DNA of 64,000 nucleotides, from NCBI RefSeq assembly GCF_026410285.1, contig NZ_JAPMLP010000007.1, positions 1 through 64,000 on the forward strand, in the 5' to 3' direction. The position numbers were made by a program, and so were the translations under genes. Under the pieces are notes generated by a model that saw nothing but the letters and a program-made list of their open reading frames with translations, was not told the origin of the DNA and ran no database searches. Of this stretch, positions 54,137 through 64,000 are shown in pieces. The DNA comes from Sulfitobacter sp. F26169L (GTDB lineage Bacteria; Pseudomonadota; Alphaproteobacteria; Rhodobacterales; Rhodobacteraceae). The stretch's first letter is position 1, and every line of letters starts with the position of its first letter.

Positions 54137-54597
54137 GGGGTGTGGTTTGCCTGTTGGGTATGGCGTGTTGCGGCACAGCTGCAGGTGCCGACAATGCTAT
54201 GCGCCCCAAGGAAAGGCCGCTGGTGCAGGACGAGGTCGTACAGCTTGTGCAGGTAATGTCGCCGGTATTGCCAAAGGCCGCATCAGACGCGTCGCTGAAT
54301 GATGCACAAAAGGCGACATTGCTTGGCGAGATCGTTGCATGCTGGTCGGTGCCCAAAGGTGCGCCGCAAGTGAAGCTTGGTTTCTCGCTGGACAGAAGCG
54401 GAAAGCCGAAGACGGGTTCAATCCGCGAGATTTCCCATGTTGGAGGGGCGAAAACGGCTGTTCAGTCGGCGTTTGCTGCTGCAAAACGGGCGGTTTTGCG
54501 CTGTGGGAGAGATGGATACACTCTCCCCGTTGAGAAATACCAACAATGGCGGGATATTGAACTGACGTTCAACCCTGAAAGGACGAGTTTACGATGA
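54133..54597 (+). CDS. Exported duplicate of the TolA C-terminal domain
   Basis: A 154-residue protein with an apparent signal peptide ([20 protein letters not shown]) and a domain clearly homologous to the C terminus of TolA encoded just before. Shared features are the cysteine pair ([11 protein letters not shown] ... [12 protein letters not shown]), the [17 protein letters not shown] block and the same order of strands. It lacks the membrane anchor and the Pro-rich linker, so it should be free in the periplasm. It overlaps both tolA and tolB by four bases, so it is made with them. Its role is unknown; it may bind Pal, TolB or the divisome in competition with TolA. Confidence 0.85.
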   Translation: MRGVVCLLGMACCGTAAGADNAMRPKERPLVQDEVVQLVQVMSPVLPKAASDASLNDAQKATLLGEIVACWSVPKGAPQVKLGFSLDRSGKPKTGSIREISHVGGAKTAVQSAFAAAKRAVLRCGRDGYTLPVEKYQQWRDIELTFNPERTSLR

Positions 54598-55916
54598 AGT
54601 TTTTGAGCATCTTTGCAGCGCTGATCTGTGCGCTCGGTCTTGCAACCGCTGTCAGCGCGCAGCAGGGGCCGCTTCGCATTACCATCGAGGAAGGCATCAT
54701 TCAGCCGCTTCCTTTTGCAGTCCCCGATTTTCAAGCTGAAACAGGCGAGGCGGGCCAGCTGGCCGGTGATCTGGCGCGGGTAATTGCCGCGGATTTGCAA
54801 GGCACCGGTGTTTTCAGGGAAATTCCCAACTCGGCCTATATCGCGCAATATGATGATTTCAACGCGCCGGTTTCCTTTCCCGACTGGAAAGCAATCAACG
54901 CGCAGGCGCTGGTGACGGGCGCCGTGTCGGTGTCTGGCAACAATGTGAATGTAAAGTTCCGCGTTTATGACGTGGTATCGGGCACCAATCTGGGTGAGGG
55001 GCTGCAATTTTCCGGCACCACCGACGGCTGGCGGCGCATGGCGCATAAGGTTGCGGATGAGGTTTATTCGCGCATCACCGGCGAGGGCGGGTATTTTGAC
55101 AGCCGCGTTGTGTATGTCTCTGAAACCGGCCCCAAGGATGACCGTAAAAAGCGTCTGGCAATCATGGATTATGACGGTGCGAATGTCAGCTATCTGACCG
55201 ACAGCAACGCGATTGTATTGGCGCCGCGGTTCTCACCATCGGGCGACCGCGTGCTTTATACCAGCTACGAAAGCGGATTTCCGCGCATTTACGTTCTTGA
55301 TATCGGCTCGGTACAGCAGCGGGTGCTGGAAAGCGCGGAAGGCACGATGAGCTTTGCGCCGCGTTTCTCGCCCTCCGGCAACACGGTTGTGTTTTCGATC
55401 AGCCAGGGCGGGAACACGGATATCTATTCGATGGATATCGGATCGGGGCAATCGGTGCGTCTGACCAACACGCCAGCGATCGAAACCGCACCCAGCTACA
55501 ACCCCGATGGTAGCCAGATCGTTTTTGAAAGTGACCGTTCCGGCACGCCGCAGCTCTATATCATGTCCGCTTCGGGTGGTGAGGCACGGCGCATTTCCTT
55601 TGGTGAGGGGCGGTACGGCACGCCTGTCTGGTCGCCGCGCGGTGATCTTGTGGCCTTTACCAAGCAACACGCAGGGCGGTTCCATATCGGTGTGATGCGC
55701 ACCGATGGATCAGAAGAGCGTTTGCTGACCGCGTCGTTTCTGGATGAGGGTCCGACATGGTCGCCCAATGGCCGTGTGATCATGTTCACGCGCGAAACGC
55801 AGGGCGAAGGCGGCGCATCTTCGCTGTACTCCGTTGACATCACAGGCCGCGTTTTGCGGCAGGTAAACACACCCGAAGGCGGATCAGACCCCAGTTGGTC
55901 ACCGCTTCAGCAGTAA
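54594..55916 (+). CDS. tolB: Tol-Pal periplasmic protein TolB
   Basis: A 440-residue protein with a signal peptide ([20 protein letters not shown], cleaved near AQQ), an N-terminal alpha/beta domain, and a six-bladed beta-propeller of repeats such as [34 protein letters not shown] and [18 protein letters not shown]. TolB binds Pal and controls its link to peptidoglycan. It overlaps the upstream gene by four bases. Confidence 0.97.
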   Translation: MKFLSIFAALICALGLATAVSAQQGPLRITIEEGIIQPLPFAVPDFQAETGEAGQLAGDLARVIAADLQGTGVFREIPNSAYIAQYDDFNAPVSFPDWKAINAQALVTGAVSVSGNNVNVKFRVYDVVSGTNLGEGLQFSGTTDGWRRMAHKVADEVYSRITGEGGYFDSRVVYVSETGPKDDRKKRLAIMDYDGANVSYLTDSNAIVLAPRFSPSGDRVLYTSYESGFPRIYVLDIGSVQQRVLESAEGTMSFAPRFSPSGNTVVFSISQGGNTDIYSMDIGSGQSVRLTNTPAIETAPSYNPDGSQIVFESDRSGTPQLYIMSASGGEARRISFGEGRYGTPVWSPRGDLVAFTKQHAGRFHIGVMRTDGSEERLLTASFLDEGPTWSPNGRVIMFTRETQGEGGASSLYSVDITGRVLRQVNTPEGGSDPSWSPLQQ

Positions 55917-55987
55917 TCCTTTCCCCGTTGTGCCCCCTTGTGCTAGCTTGGGGAAACAATAAAAAATCTTAAGCGAGATCGAGACAG

Positions 55988-56515
55988 ATGAAATTCCTAC
56001 CCATGAGCCTTCTGGTGGCGGCCGTTGCGCTGTCTGCCTGTACCAATCCAAACCGTTTCGGCAATGATGATGCCCTCAGCACCCCTGCCAATCCGGCGGG
56101 AACCGCAGGGTTAAACGGCATCGTTCCGGGCAGTGCGAATGATCCCACCTCAACGGCCTATTTCAACCAGACCGTCGGGGACCGCGTCTTGTTCCTGATT
56201 GACCAGTCAACGCTGACGGCCGAAGGGCGCAGCACGCTGGACGGTCAGGCTGGCTGGCTGATGACAAACTCCGATTATCAGGCGATCATCGAGGGCCACG
56301 CGGACGAGCAGGGCACGCGCGAATACAACCTTGCCCTTGGTGCGCGCCGCGCAAATGCCGTGCGTGAATATCTGCTGTCCAAAGGCGTGCCTGCATCCCG
56401 CCTGCGGGTTGTCAGCTATGGTAAGGAACGCCCGATCGAGATTTGCTCGAACGAGGCATGTTATGCCAAAAACCGCCGCGCGGTCACTGTGCTGGCCGGT
56501 GGTCAAACAAGCTAA
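55988..56515 (+). CDS. pal: Peptidoglycan-associated lipoprotein Pal
   Basis: A 175-residue lipoprotein: the lipobox is ALSAC with Cys18 as acylation site. An OmpA-like peptidoglycan-binding domain follows, seen in DRVLFLIDQSTLTAEGRSTL, IEGHADEQGTREYNLALGAR and VVSYGKERPI. It anchors the outer membrane to the cell wall and is pulled by TolQRAB during division. A 71-base gap before the gene may hold a separate promoter. Confidence 0.97.
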   Translation: MKFLPMSLLVAAVALSACTNPNRFGNDDALSTPANPAGTAGLNGIVPGSANDPTSTAYFNQTVGDRVLFLIDQSTLTAEGRSTLDGQAGWLMTNSDYQAIIEGHADEQGTREYNLALGARRANAVREYLLSKGVPASRLRVVSYGKERPIEICSNEACYAKNRRAVTVLAGGQTS

Positions 56516-56528
56516 GTAGGGGAACCGG

Positions 56529-57347
56529 ATGATGCGTTTTGCTTTTATCTTTGCCGTTGTTCTGGGGGCGGTTCCGATGGGTGCCGTTGCGCAGGATGCG
56601 CAAACCCTTGCCGATATCCGGCAGGAGCTGACCGTGCTGAATGTCGAGATGACCAAGCTCAAACGCGAACTGGCGACAACCGGCACCGCAGGCGGTGTGC
56701 AACTGCCTGCTTCTGTCCTGGAGCGTGTGAATGCAATGGAAAGCGAGTTGTCGCGGGTGACCGCAAAGACAGAAGAGCTTGAGTTCCGCATCAATCGCAT
56801 TGTCGATGACGGCACCCGCCGGATTGCCGATCTTGAGTTTCGTCTGGTAGAGCTGGAGGGCGGTGATATTTCATCGCTGGGCGAGACGACAACATTGGGG
56901 GGTGCGGATCAGGCCACGGCACCCGCACCGGCACCCGTACCTGAAACCAACACAAGCCAGCTCGCCGTGGGCGAGCAAGACGATTTCAAGCGGGCGCAGG
57001 AGGCGCTCGCATCAGGTGACTTTCGCGCCGCCGCAGACCAGTTTGCGGCCTTCAATCAGGCCTACCCCGGGTCTCCGCTAGCGGCGGAAGCCGAGCTGCG
57101 TCGCGGGGATGCGCTGGAAAGTGTCGGAGACACACGCGAAGCCGCGCGGGCCTATCTGGCAAGCTTTGGCGCTGCGCCCACAGGGCCTAACGCGCCTGAA
57201 TCGCTGTACAAGCTGGGCGCCGCGCTCGGTGTGCTTGGCCAGACATCGGAAGCCTGTGTGACACTGGCCGAAGTGCCTGTACGCTTTCCCGATACGCCAG
57301 CAGCAACAAGCGCGGAGGGCGAGCGGAGCAAGCTCGGATGCGGCTAG
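56529..57347 (+). CDS. cpoB: Cell division coordinator CpoB (YbgF)
   Basis: A 272-residue periplasmic protein with signal peptide (MMRFAFIFAVVLGAVPMGAV), an N-terminal coiled coil (LADIRQELTVLNVEMTKLKR and ESELSRVTAKTEELEFRINR), a Pro-rich linker, and C-terminal TPR repeats (FKRAQEALASGDFRAAADQF and following). CpoB couples peptidoglycan synthesis to Tol-driven constriction. It starts 13 bases after pal and overlaps tilS by ten bases. Confidence 0.94.
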   Translation: MMRFAFIFAVVLGAVPMGAVAQDAQTLADIRQELTVLNVEMTKLKRELATTGTAGGVQLPASVLERVNAMESELSRVTAKTEELEFRINRIVDDGTRRIADLEFRLVELEGGDISSLGETTTLGGADQATAPAPAPVPETNTSQLAVGEQDDFKRAQEALASGDFRAAADQFAAFNQAYPGSPLAAEAELRRGDALESVGDTREAARAYLASFGAAPTGPNAPESLYKLGAALGVLGQTSEACVTLAEVPVRFPDTPAATSAEGERSKLGCG

Positions 57348-58606
57348 ACCAAAACTGGGTGCAGCAGCAGGGCGCTGATTGCGCGCTGCTGCAAGCGGTT
57401 GATGCTGCGTTTCAGAACGATTTGCCCGGACGTATCGGCATTGCCGTTTCTGGCGGTGGAGACAGCATGGCGTTGTTGCATCTGTTTGCGCGCTGGTCGG
57501 TGCAAACCGGCCACCCCATCGCTGCGGTCACAGTGGATCACGGACTGCGCCCGGAAAGCCGCGCCGAAGCGGATGGCGTTGCGCAGATGTGTCGCTCCTT
57601 GGCAGTGCCGCATGACATTCTGACGTGGGAAAAGCCGAAAGGTGCCGGCAATCTGGCGGCAGCTGCACGCGATGGGCGATATACGCTGATGGCGCACTGG
57701 GCCAGTCAGCGCGGCATTGGCGGCATCTCTTTGGGCCATACCCTTGACGACAGCGCCGAAAATTTCATCATGCGACTGGGACGGGCAGCGGGTGTTGACG
57801 GTTTGTCCGAAATGGAGCGGTGTTTTCAGCGCGAAAGCGTTTTGTTCGCCCGTCCGTTGGGGCAGCATCGACGGGAAGATCTGCGCAAATATTTGGTGCG
57901 GCATGAAATTCATTGGGTGGAAGACCCCAGCAATGATGATCCCCGCTATACCCGTACAAAAGCGCGCCGCGTATTGCCCGCACTGGCCGAAATAGGCGTG
58001 ACCCCCGGCAGCATCCAGCACACCGCCACCGCGCTAAGGCAGGCACAAAGCGCGCTGGCACATTACACGCGCGTCGAAGCCGAGCGGCATGTGACACAAC
58101 AGGCAGGCGATTTGCTGTTTCCACTGTCAATGTTGCAGACGGTTCCCGAAGATATCAGGCGGCGGTTGTGGGGGGCTGCGTTGCAATGGGTTGGGTCGCG
58201 CGCTTATCCGCCGCGCAAGTTTTCGGTACGTGATCTGGAGTGTGAATTGCACCGAAAGCAGCGCGTCACCCTGTCGGGCTGTGTGATTATGAAACGGCAG
58301 CACCATTTGCGTATCACCCGCGAATATAACGCGGTGAAAAACACCTGCACCCCCACGGGCGCGCTGTGGGATTCGCGATGGGCGTTAAACGGCCCCCATG
58401 CGCATGATCTGTCCATCCGTGCATTGGGCGGGGCTGTGAATGACATCCCCGACTGGCGCGAAACCGGTGTGCCGCGACGCAGTTTAATGGCATCTCCTGC
58501 GGTTTGGCGGGGTGAAACACCCGTTGCGGTGCCGCTGGCAGGGTACAATCGCGACTGGACAGCACAGATCGTCGCAGATTTCGCCTCTTTCCTGCTTTCG
58601 CATTGA
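57338..58606 (+). CDS. tilS: tRNA(Ile)-lysidine synthase TilS
   Basis: A 422-residue N-type ATP pyrophosphatase. The PP loop is SGGGDS at residues 38-43, followed by the ATP/tRNA-binding VTVDHGLRPESRAEAD and LGHTLDDSAENFIMRL motifs. TilS turns C34 of the CAU-anticodon tRNA-Ile into lysidine, which is essential for reading AUA. The C-terminal domain is shorter than in E. coli, as is common in alphaproteobacteria. It overlaps cpoB by ten bases. Confidence 0.95.
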   Translation: MRLDQNWVQQQGADCALLQAVDAAFQNDLPGRIGIAVSGGGDSMALLHLFARWSVQTGHPIAAVTVDHGLRPESRAEADGVAQMCRSLAVPHDILTWEKPKGAGNLAAAARDGRYTLMAHWASQRGIGGISLGHTLDDSAENFIMRLGRAAGVDGLSEMERCFQRESVLFARPLGQHRREDLRKYLVRHEIHWVEDPSNDDPRYTRTKARRVLPALAEIGVTPGSIQHTATALRQAQSALAHYTRVEAERHVTQQAGDLLFPLSMLQTVPEDIRRRLWGAALQWVGSRAYPPRKFSVRDLECELHRKQRVTLSGCVIMKRQHHLRITREYNAVKNTCTPTGALWDSRWALNGPHAHDLSIRALGGAVNDIPDWRETGVPRRSLMASPAVWRGETPVAVPLAGYNRDWTAQIVADFASFLLSH

Positions 58607-58683
58607 ACTAACCGCGTCAGTCTCTATCTTAGGGAAGTAGTCGGAGGAGTCCCCTCGGCTGAGATGTATTCAGGAGAGTTTCG

Positions 58684-60606
<1,923 letters not shown>

Positions 60607-60642
60607 TCGGTTTTGATTAAAGACACGCTACAAATACTCATG

Positions 60643-60673
60643 GGCCTCGCATATTGCGGGGCCTTTCCTTCTT
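60643..60673 (+). terminator. Terminator after ftsH
   Basis: GGCCTCGCA and TGCGGGGCC pair around TAT with one wobble, then TTTCCTTCTT follows. It lies 36 bases past the ftsH stop. Confidence 0.8.
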
Positions 60674-60713
60674 GGACGTCTGGTTGCGCTGTGCGCAAAA
60701 CGAGGAGCATTAA

Positions 60714-61301
60714 ATGCCTGCACTGATCCCAACAGAACACTATGCGACGATCAGATGGCTCGGGGTTGTGCCGGACCGTGCGGCAAGCCTGAAAGCAATG
60801 CCGCGTGAGGCACTGACCCTCACTTATGCGGGGCCGGAGGAGGAAGACCACGGCGGGCTGACCCGCCCTTCCTGTAGCCGCGTGCTGTCGCAATATCCCC
60901 GTGATACGGAAATCCGCAACACCCGTCAGTTGTGCGTGATGAGCGCGGAAGAACTGGCCGTTATCGCAGCGGGCATTGATGTGGCCGCGCTGGACCCCGG
61001 CTATATGGGCGCAACGATGGTGATCGAGGGGATCGCGGATTTCACCTATGTGCCGCCTTCATCGCGCTTGCAGGCAGAATCCGGCGCGACGATCGTTGTC
61101 GATATGGAAAACCGCCCCTGCATGTTGCCAGCGCGGGGCATTGAGGCAGACATGCCAGGCCACGGAAAGGCGGTAAAAAACGCGGCCAAAGGCCGGCGCG
61201 GCGTAACCGCATGGGTCGAACGGGAAGGCGTGCTGCGCATCGGTGAAAAACTGCGCCTGCATATTCCCGACCAACGGCCATGGGCGCCAGGAATGATCTG
61301 A
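60714..61301 (+). CDS. MOSC-domain protein
   Basis: A 195-residue protein whose C-terminal half fits the MOSC fold: YMGATMVIEGIADFTYVPPS, then IVVDMENRPCMLPARGIEAD and KGRRGVTAWVEREGVLRIGE. MOSC domains bind molybdenum cofactor or handle its sulphur. A cysteine in ENRPC could be the cofactor ligand. No molybdoenzyme gene is near. The ATG follows GAGGAG. Confidence 0.85.
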   Translation: MPALIPTEHYATIRWLGVVPDRAASLKAMPREALTLTYAGPEEEDHGGLTRPSCSRVLSQYPRDTEIRNTRQLCVMSAEELAVIAAGIDVAALDPGYMGATMVIEGIADFTYVPPSSRLQAESGATIVVDMENRPCMLPARGIEADMPGHGKAVKNAAKGRRGVTAWVEREGVLRIGEKLRLHIPDQRPWAPGMI

Positions 61302-61491
61302 CCGGAAATTTCGCGGAAGATATGGGTGCATGATCGGAAACGGCTGGTGCTACAGGTTTCCAAAAGGAAAGATTGTCGTGGGGCCGCGCCGCAACGCGCG
61401 TGATAAATGTCGTAATCCAGACCTGTCTGCGCGTCAGGCCCTTGTACACACTTTTAAGAATCTGCCAAACCAGCACAAAACGGGGTAAACC

Positions 61492-63168
61492 ATGGCTTTC
61501 AAAACCGACATTCAGATTGCGCGCGAAGCGAACAAGAAACCCATTCAGGAGATCGGCGAAAAGCTGGGTATCTCTTCGGATGATCTGCTGCCCTACGGCC
61601 ATGACAAGGCGAAGGTGAGCCAGAGTTTCATAAATTCGGTTCAGGACCGTAAGGACGGCAAGCTGATCCTTGTGACCGCGATCAACCCGACACCTGCTGG
61701 TGAAGGCAAGACGACAACGACCGTGGGTCTGGGTGATGGTCTGAACCGTATCGGCAAAAATGCATGTGTGTGCATCCGCGAAGCGTCACTTGGGCCGAAC
61801 TTCGGGATGAAGGGTGGTGCCGCAGGTGGTGGTTACGCTCAGGTTGTCCCGATGGAAGAAATGAACCTGCACTTTACAGGCGATTTTCACGCGATCACAT
61901 CCGCGCATAACCTGCTGTCGGCGATGATCGACAACCACATCTATTGGGGTAATGAGCTGGAGATTGACGCGCGCCGCGTTGTATGGCGCCGCGTTGTTGA
62001 CATGAACGACCGTGCGTTGCGCACGATTACCGCGTCTTTGGGTGGTGTTTCCAACGGTTTCCCGCGTGAGGCCGGTTTTGATATTACTGTTGCTTCCGAG
62101 GTGATGGCGATCCTGTGTCTGGCGAAAAATCTGGAAGATCTGCAAGAGCGTCTTGGCGCGATGATTGTGGCCTATCGTCGTGACCGCTCGCCCATCTATT
62201 GCCGCGACATCAAGGCGGATGGTGCGATGACGGTACTGTTGAAAGATGCAATGCAGCCGAACATCGTCCAGACATTGGAAAACAACCCCGCGTTTGTACA
62301 CGGTGGCCCGTTTGCCAATATCGCGCATGGCTGCAACTCGGTTATTGCCACGACGACTGCACTAAAATTGGCGGATTATGTGGTGACCGAAGCAGGATTT
62401 GGTGCCGATTTGGGTGCCGAGAAGTTTATGAACATAAAATGCCGCAAAGCCGGACTGGCGCCGTCGGTTGTGGTGGTTGTTGCTACCGTGCGTGCAATGA
62501 AGATGAACGGCGGCGTGGCCAAGGCCGATCTGGGCACAGAGAATGTTGAGGCGGTTGAGAAAGGCTGTGCAAACCTCGGGCGTCATGTTGAGAATGTGAA
62601 ATCGTTTGGTGTGCCGGTGGTTGTGGCGATCAACCATTTTGTAACCGATACAGACGCAGAAGTGCAGGCAATCAAGGATTACGTGGCTGCTCAGGGGGCC
62701 GAAGCGGTCTTGTCCCGCCACTGGGAGCTTGGATCGGAAGGATCTGCAGACCTTGCCACCCGCGTGGCCGAAATTGCCGATGCCGGAGAGGCCAATTTCG
62801 AGCCCATTTATCCCGACGACATGCCGCTTTTCCAGAAGATCGAAGCAGTTGCCAAAAAGATTTACCGCGCGGACGAGGTGCTGGCGGATCAGAAAATTCG
62901 CAACCAGTTGAAAGATTGGGAAGCGCAAGGGTATGGCAATCTGCCGGTCTGTATGGCGAAAACGCAATACAGCTTTACCACCGATCCTGACCGTCGCGGC
63001 GCGCCTGTGGGGTTCTCTGTGCCGGTGCGCGAAGTGCGCCTGTCGGCTGGTGCGGGTTTTGTGGTGGTGATCTGTGGTGAGATCATGACCATGCCGGGCC
63101 TGCCGCGCACGCCTTCAGCCGAGAACATCAAGTTGAATGCCGATGGTGATGTCGAAGGCTTGTTCTGA
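61492..63168 (+). CDS. fhs: Formate-tetrahydrofolate ligase
   Basis: A 558-residue enzyme that joins formate to tetrahydrofolate with ATP. The P-loop-like motif [19 protein letters not shown] starts at residue 67, and the family blocks [20 protein letters not shown]-like, [15 protein letters not shown] and [15 protein letters not shown] are intact. In marine Rhodobacterales Fhs, with FolD downstream, carries one-carbon units from methylated compounds or formate. A terminator separates it from folD. Confidence 0.97.
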   Translation: MAFKTDIQIAREANKKPIQEIGEKLGISSDDLLPYGHDKAKVSQSFINSVQDRKDGKLILVTAINPTPAGEGKTTTTVGLGDGLNRIGKNACVCIREASLGPNFGMKGGAAGGGYAQVVPMEEMNLHFTGDFHAITSAHNLLSAMIDNHIYWGNELEIDARRVVWRRVVDMNDRALRTITASLGGVSNGFPREAGFDITVASEVMAILCLAKNLEDLQERLGAMIVAYRRDRSPIYCRDIKADGAMTVLLKDAMQPNIVQTLENNPAFVHGGPFANIAHGCNSVIATTTALKLADYVVTEAGFGADLGAEKFMNIKCRKAGLAPSVVVVVATVRAMKMNGGVAKADLGTENVEAVEKGCANLGRHVENVKSFGVPVVVAINHFVTDTDAEVQAIKDYVAAQGAEAVLSRHWELGSEGSADLATRVAEIADAGEANFEPIYPDDMPLFQKIEAVAKKIYRADEVLADQKIRNQLKDWEAQGYGNLPVCMAKTQYSFTTDPDRRGAPVGFSVPVREVRLSAGAGFVVVICGEIMTMPGLPRTPSAENIKLNADGDVEGLF

Positions 63169-63188
63169 TCGGCGGATTCTGTTTGGGA

Positions 63189-63222
63189 AATCGGGGCAAA
63201 GGGTGAACCCTTTGCCCCGATT
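63189..63222 (+). terminator. Hairpin between fhs and folD
   Basis: A perfect 15-bp stem, AATCGGGGCAAAGGG with CCCTTTGCCCCGATT, closes on a TGAA tetraloop. The second arm ends in only three T, so it may end transcription only partly and let some transcripts run into folD. Confidence 0.75.
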
Positions 63223-63273
63223 TGGCCTGCCGGCCATGAGTTTAGAGGAAAAATGAAGAGAGGATGTGGGGCA

Positions 63274-64000
63274 ATGGCTGCGACAGTTATTGACGGTAAG
63301 GAATTTGCGGCGCGGGTGCGGGGGCAGGTTGCTACGCATGTGACACGTCTGAAAGACGATCACGGGATCACACCCGGTCTGGCGGTGGTGCTGGTGGGTG
63401 AAGATCCGGCCTCGCAGGTTTATGTGCGCTCTAAAGGGAAGATGACGGTTGAGGTCGGTATGAAATCGGTCGAGCACAAACTGGATGCGGACACGTCCGA
63501 GGACGCGCTGCTGACGCTGATCGAGCAGTTAAACAACGATCCTGAAATCCACGGTATTCTGGTGCAACTGCCGCTTCCCCAGCATCTGAATGAAGATCTG
63601 GTGATCAATTCGATCGATCCGGCCAAGGATGTTGACGGGTTTCATGTATCGAACGTGGGTCTGTTGGGGACAGGCCAGAAAAGCATGGTGCCTTGTACGC
63701 CGCTGGGGTGTTTGATGATGTTGCGCGATCACCATGGCTCAATCTCGGGGATGGATGCGGTGGTGATCGGTCGCTCCAATATTGTGGGCAAACCGATGGC
63801 GCAGCTGCTGTTGAATGACAGCGCAACCGTAACTATTGCGCACAGCCGGACCAAGGATCTGGCTGATGTTGTGCGCCGTGCCGATATTGTGGTTGCTGCT
63901 GTCGGGCGTCCTGAACTGGTGCAGGGCGACTGGATGAAGAAAGGGGCCACGGTGATTGATGTCGGCATCAACCGTCTTGATGCGCCGGAAAAAGGTGAAG
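63274..64000 (+). CDS. folD: Bifunctional methylene-THF dehydrogenase/cyclohydrolase FolD (3' end outside)
   Basis: The first 242 codons are present; the usual length is about 290-300. The active-site Tyr50/Lys54 pair is in [10 protein letters not shown], followed by [12 protein letters not shown] and the NADP-binding [18 protein letters not shown] and TVTIAHSRT. FolD interconverts 5,10-methylene-, methenyl- and 10-formyl-THF, continuing the Fhs reaction. ATG 63274 gives the family start [14 protein letters not shown] 63253 with a nearby AGAGGA site is an alternative. Confidence 0.96.
   Translation, partial: MAATVIDGKEFAARVRGQVATHVTRLKDDHGITPGLAVVLVGEDPASQVYVRSKGKMTVEVGMKSVEHKLDADTSEDALLTLIEQLNNDPEIHGILVQLPLPQHLNEDLVINSIDPAKDVDGFHVSNVGLLGTGQKSMVPCTPLGCLMMLRDHHGSISGMDAVVIGRSNIVGKPMAQLLLNDSATVTIAHSRTKDLADVVRRADIVVAAVGRPELVQGDWMKKGATVIDVGINRLDAPEKGE

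Overview
The window looks like chromosomal DNA of a marine Roseobacter-group alphaproteobacterium (Rhodobacterales). Pointers are the moderately high GC, the ruvCAB-ybgC-tolQRAB-pal-cpoB-tilS-ftsH block, a divergent priA next to tal, DUF484 and xerC, a phosphatidylcholine synthase, an FMN L-lactate dehydrogenase, paired hydantoinase/oxoprolinase subunits and a neighbouring fhs and folD. The genus cannot be fixed from the sequence alone. No CRISPR array, prophage or intact insertion sequence was seen.

Layout. 1-8.3 kb is a mixed region: a truncated disulphide oxidoreductase, a membrane-protein gene broken by an in-frame TAG, tRNA-Ser(GCU), two sulfotransferase-like genes, ychF, trpA, lldD, rplY, and about 0.9 kb of non-coding DNA. 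8.3-13.3 kb holds an ectoine-catabolism-like set (DoeA-type M24 hydrolase, DoeD-type aminotransferase, M20 amidohydrolase), followed by the frameshifted 3' remnant of a VCBS-repeat adhesin. 13.6-18.3 kb carries an ABC exporter-like pair with a secreted lipocalin/CrtC-fold protein (an AttEFGH-like arrangement) and a CIA30-domain gene. 18.6-25.0 kb is a five-gene minus-strand catabolic operon: FAD oxidoreductase, GNAT, HyuA, HyuB and a uronate-dehydrogenase-like SDR. 25.3-26.6 kb is an ECF sigma/anti-sigma pair. 26.9-29.1 kb is an uncharacterised 551-residue protein coupled to a DUF3726 protein.

From 29 kb on the genes are mostly housekeeping: truA, ycjX-GNAT-ycjF, a DUF2339 multi-pass protein, ileS, ogt, pcs, xerC-DUF484, tal, priA, an MFS carrier, prmA and a DUF1127 gene. 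Then comes the long plus-strand block for Holliday-junction resolution (ruvCAB) and envelope constriction (Tol-Pal), ending with tilS, ftsH, a MOSC gene, fhs and folD, which is cut by the window end. Many neighbours overlap by 1-11 bases (ATGA or TGATG junctions), which points to translational coupling.

The most noteworthy observations are: a second, signal-peptide-bearing copy of the TolA C-terminal domain encoded between tolA and tolB; the amber-interrupted membrane protein; the decayed VCBS adhesin; the catabolic operon of unknown substrate; the DUF3726 pair; and a dispersed hairpin-bearing intergenic element present twice. I did not find a clearly new multi-gene defence or mobile system.
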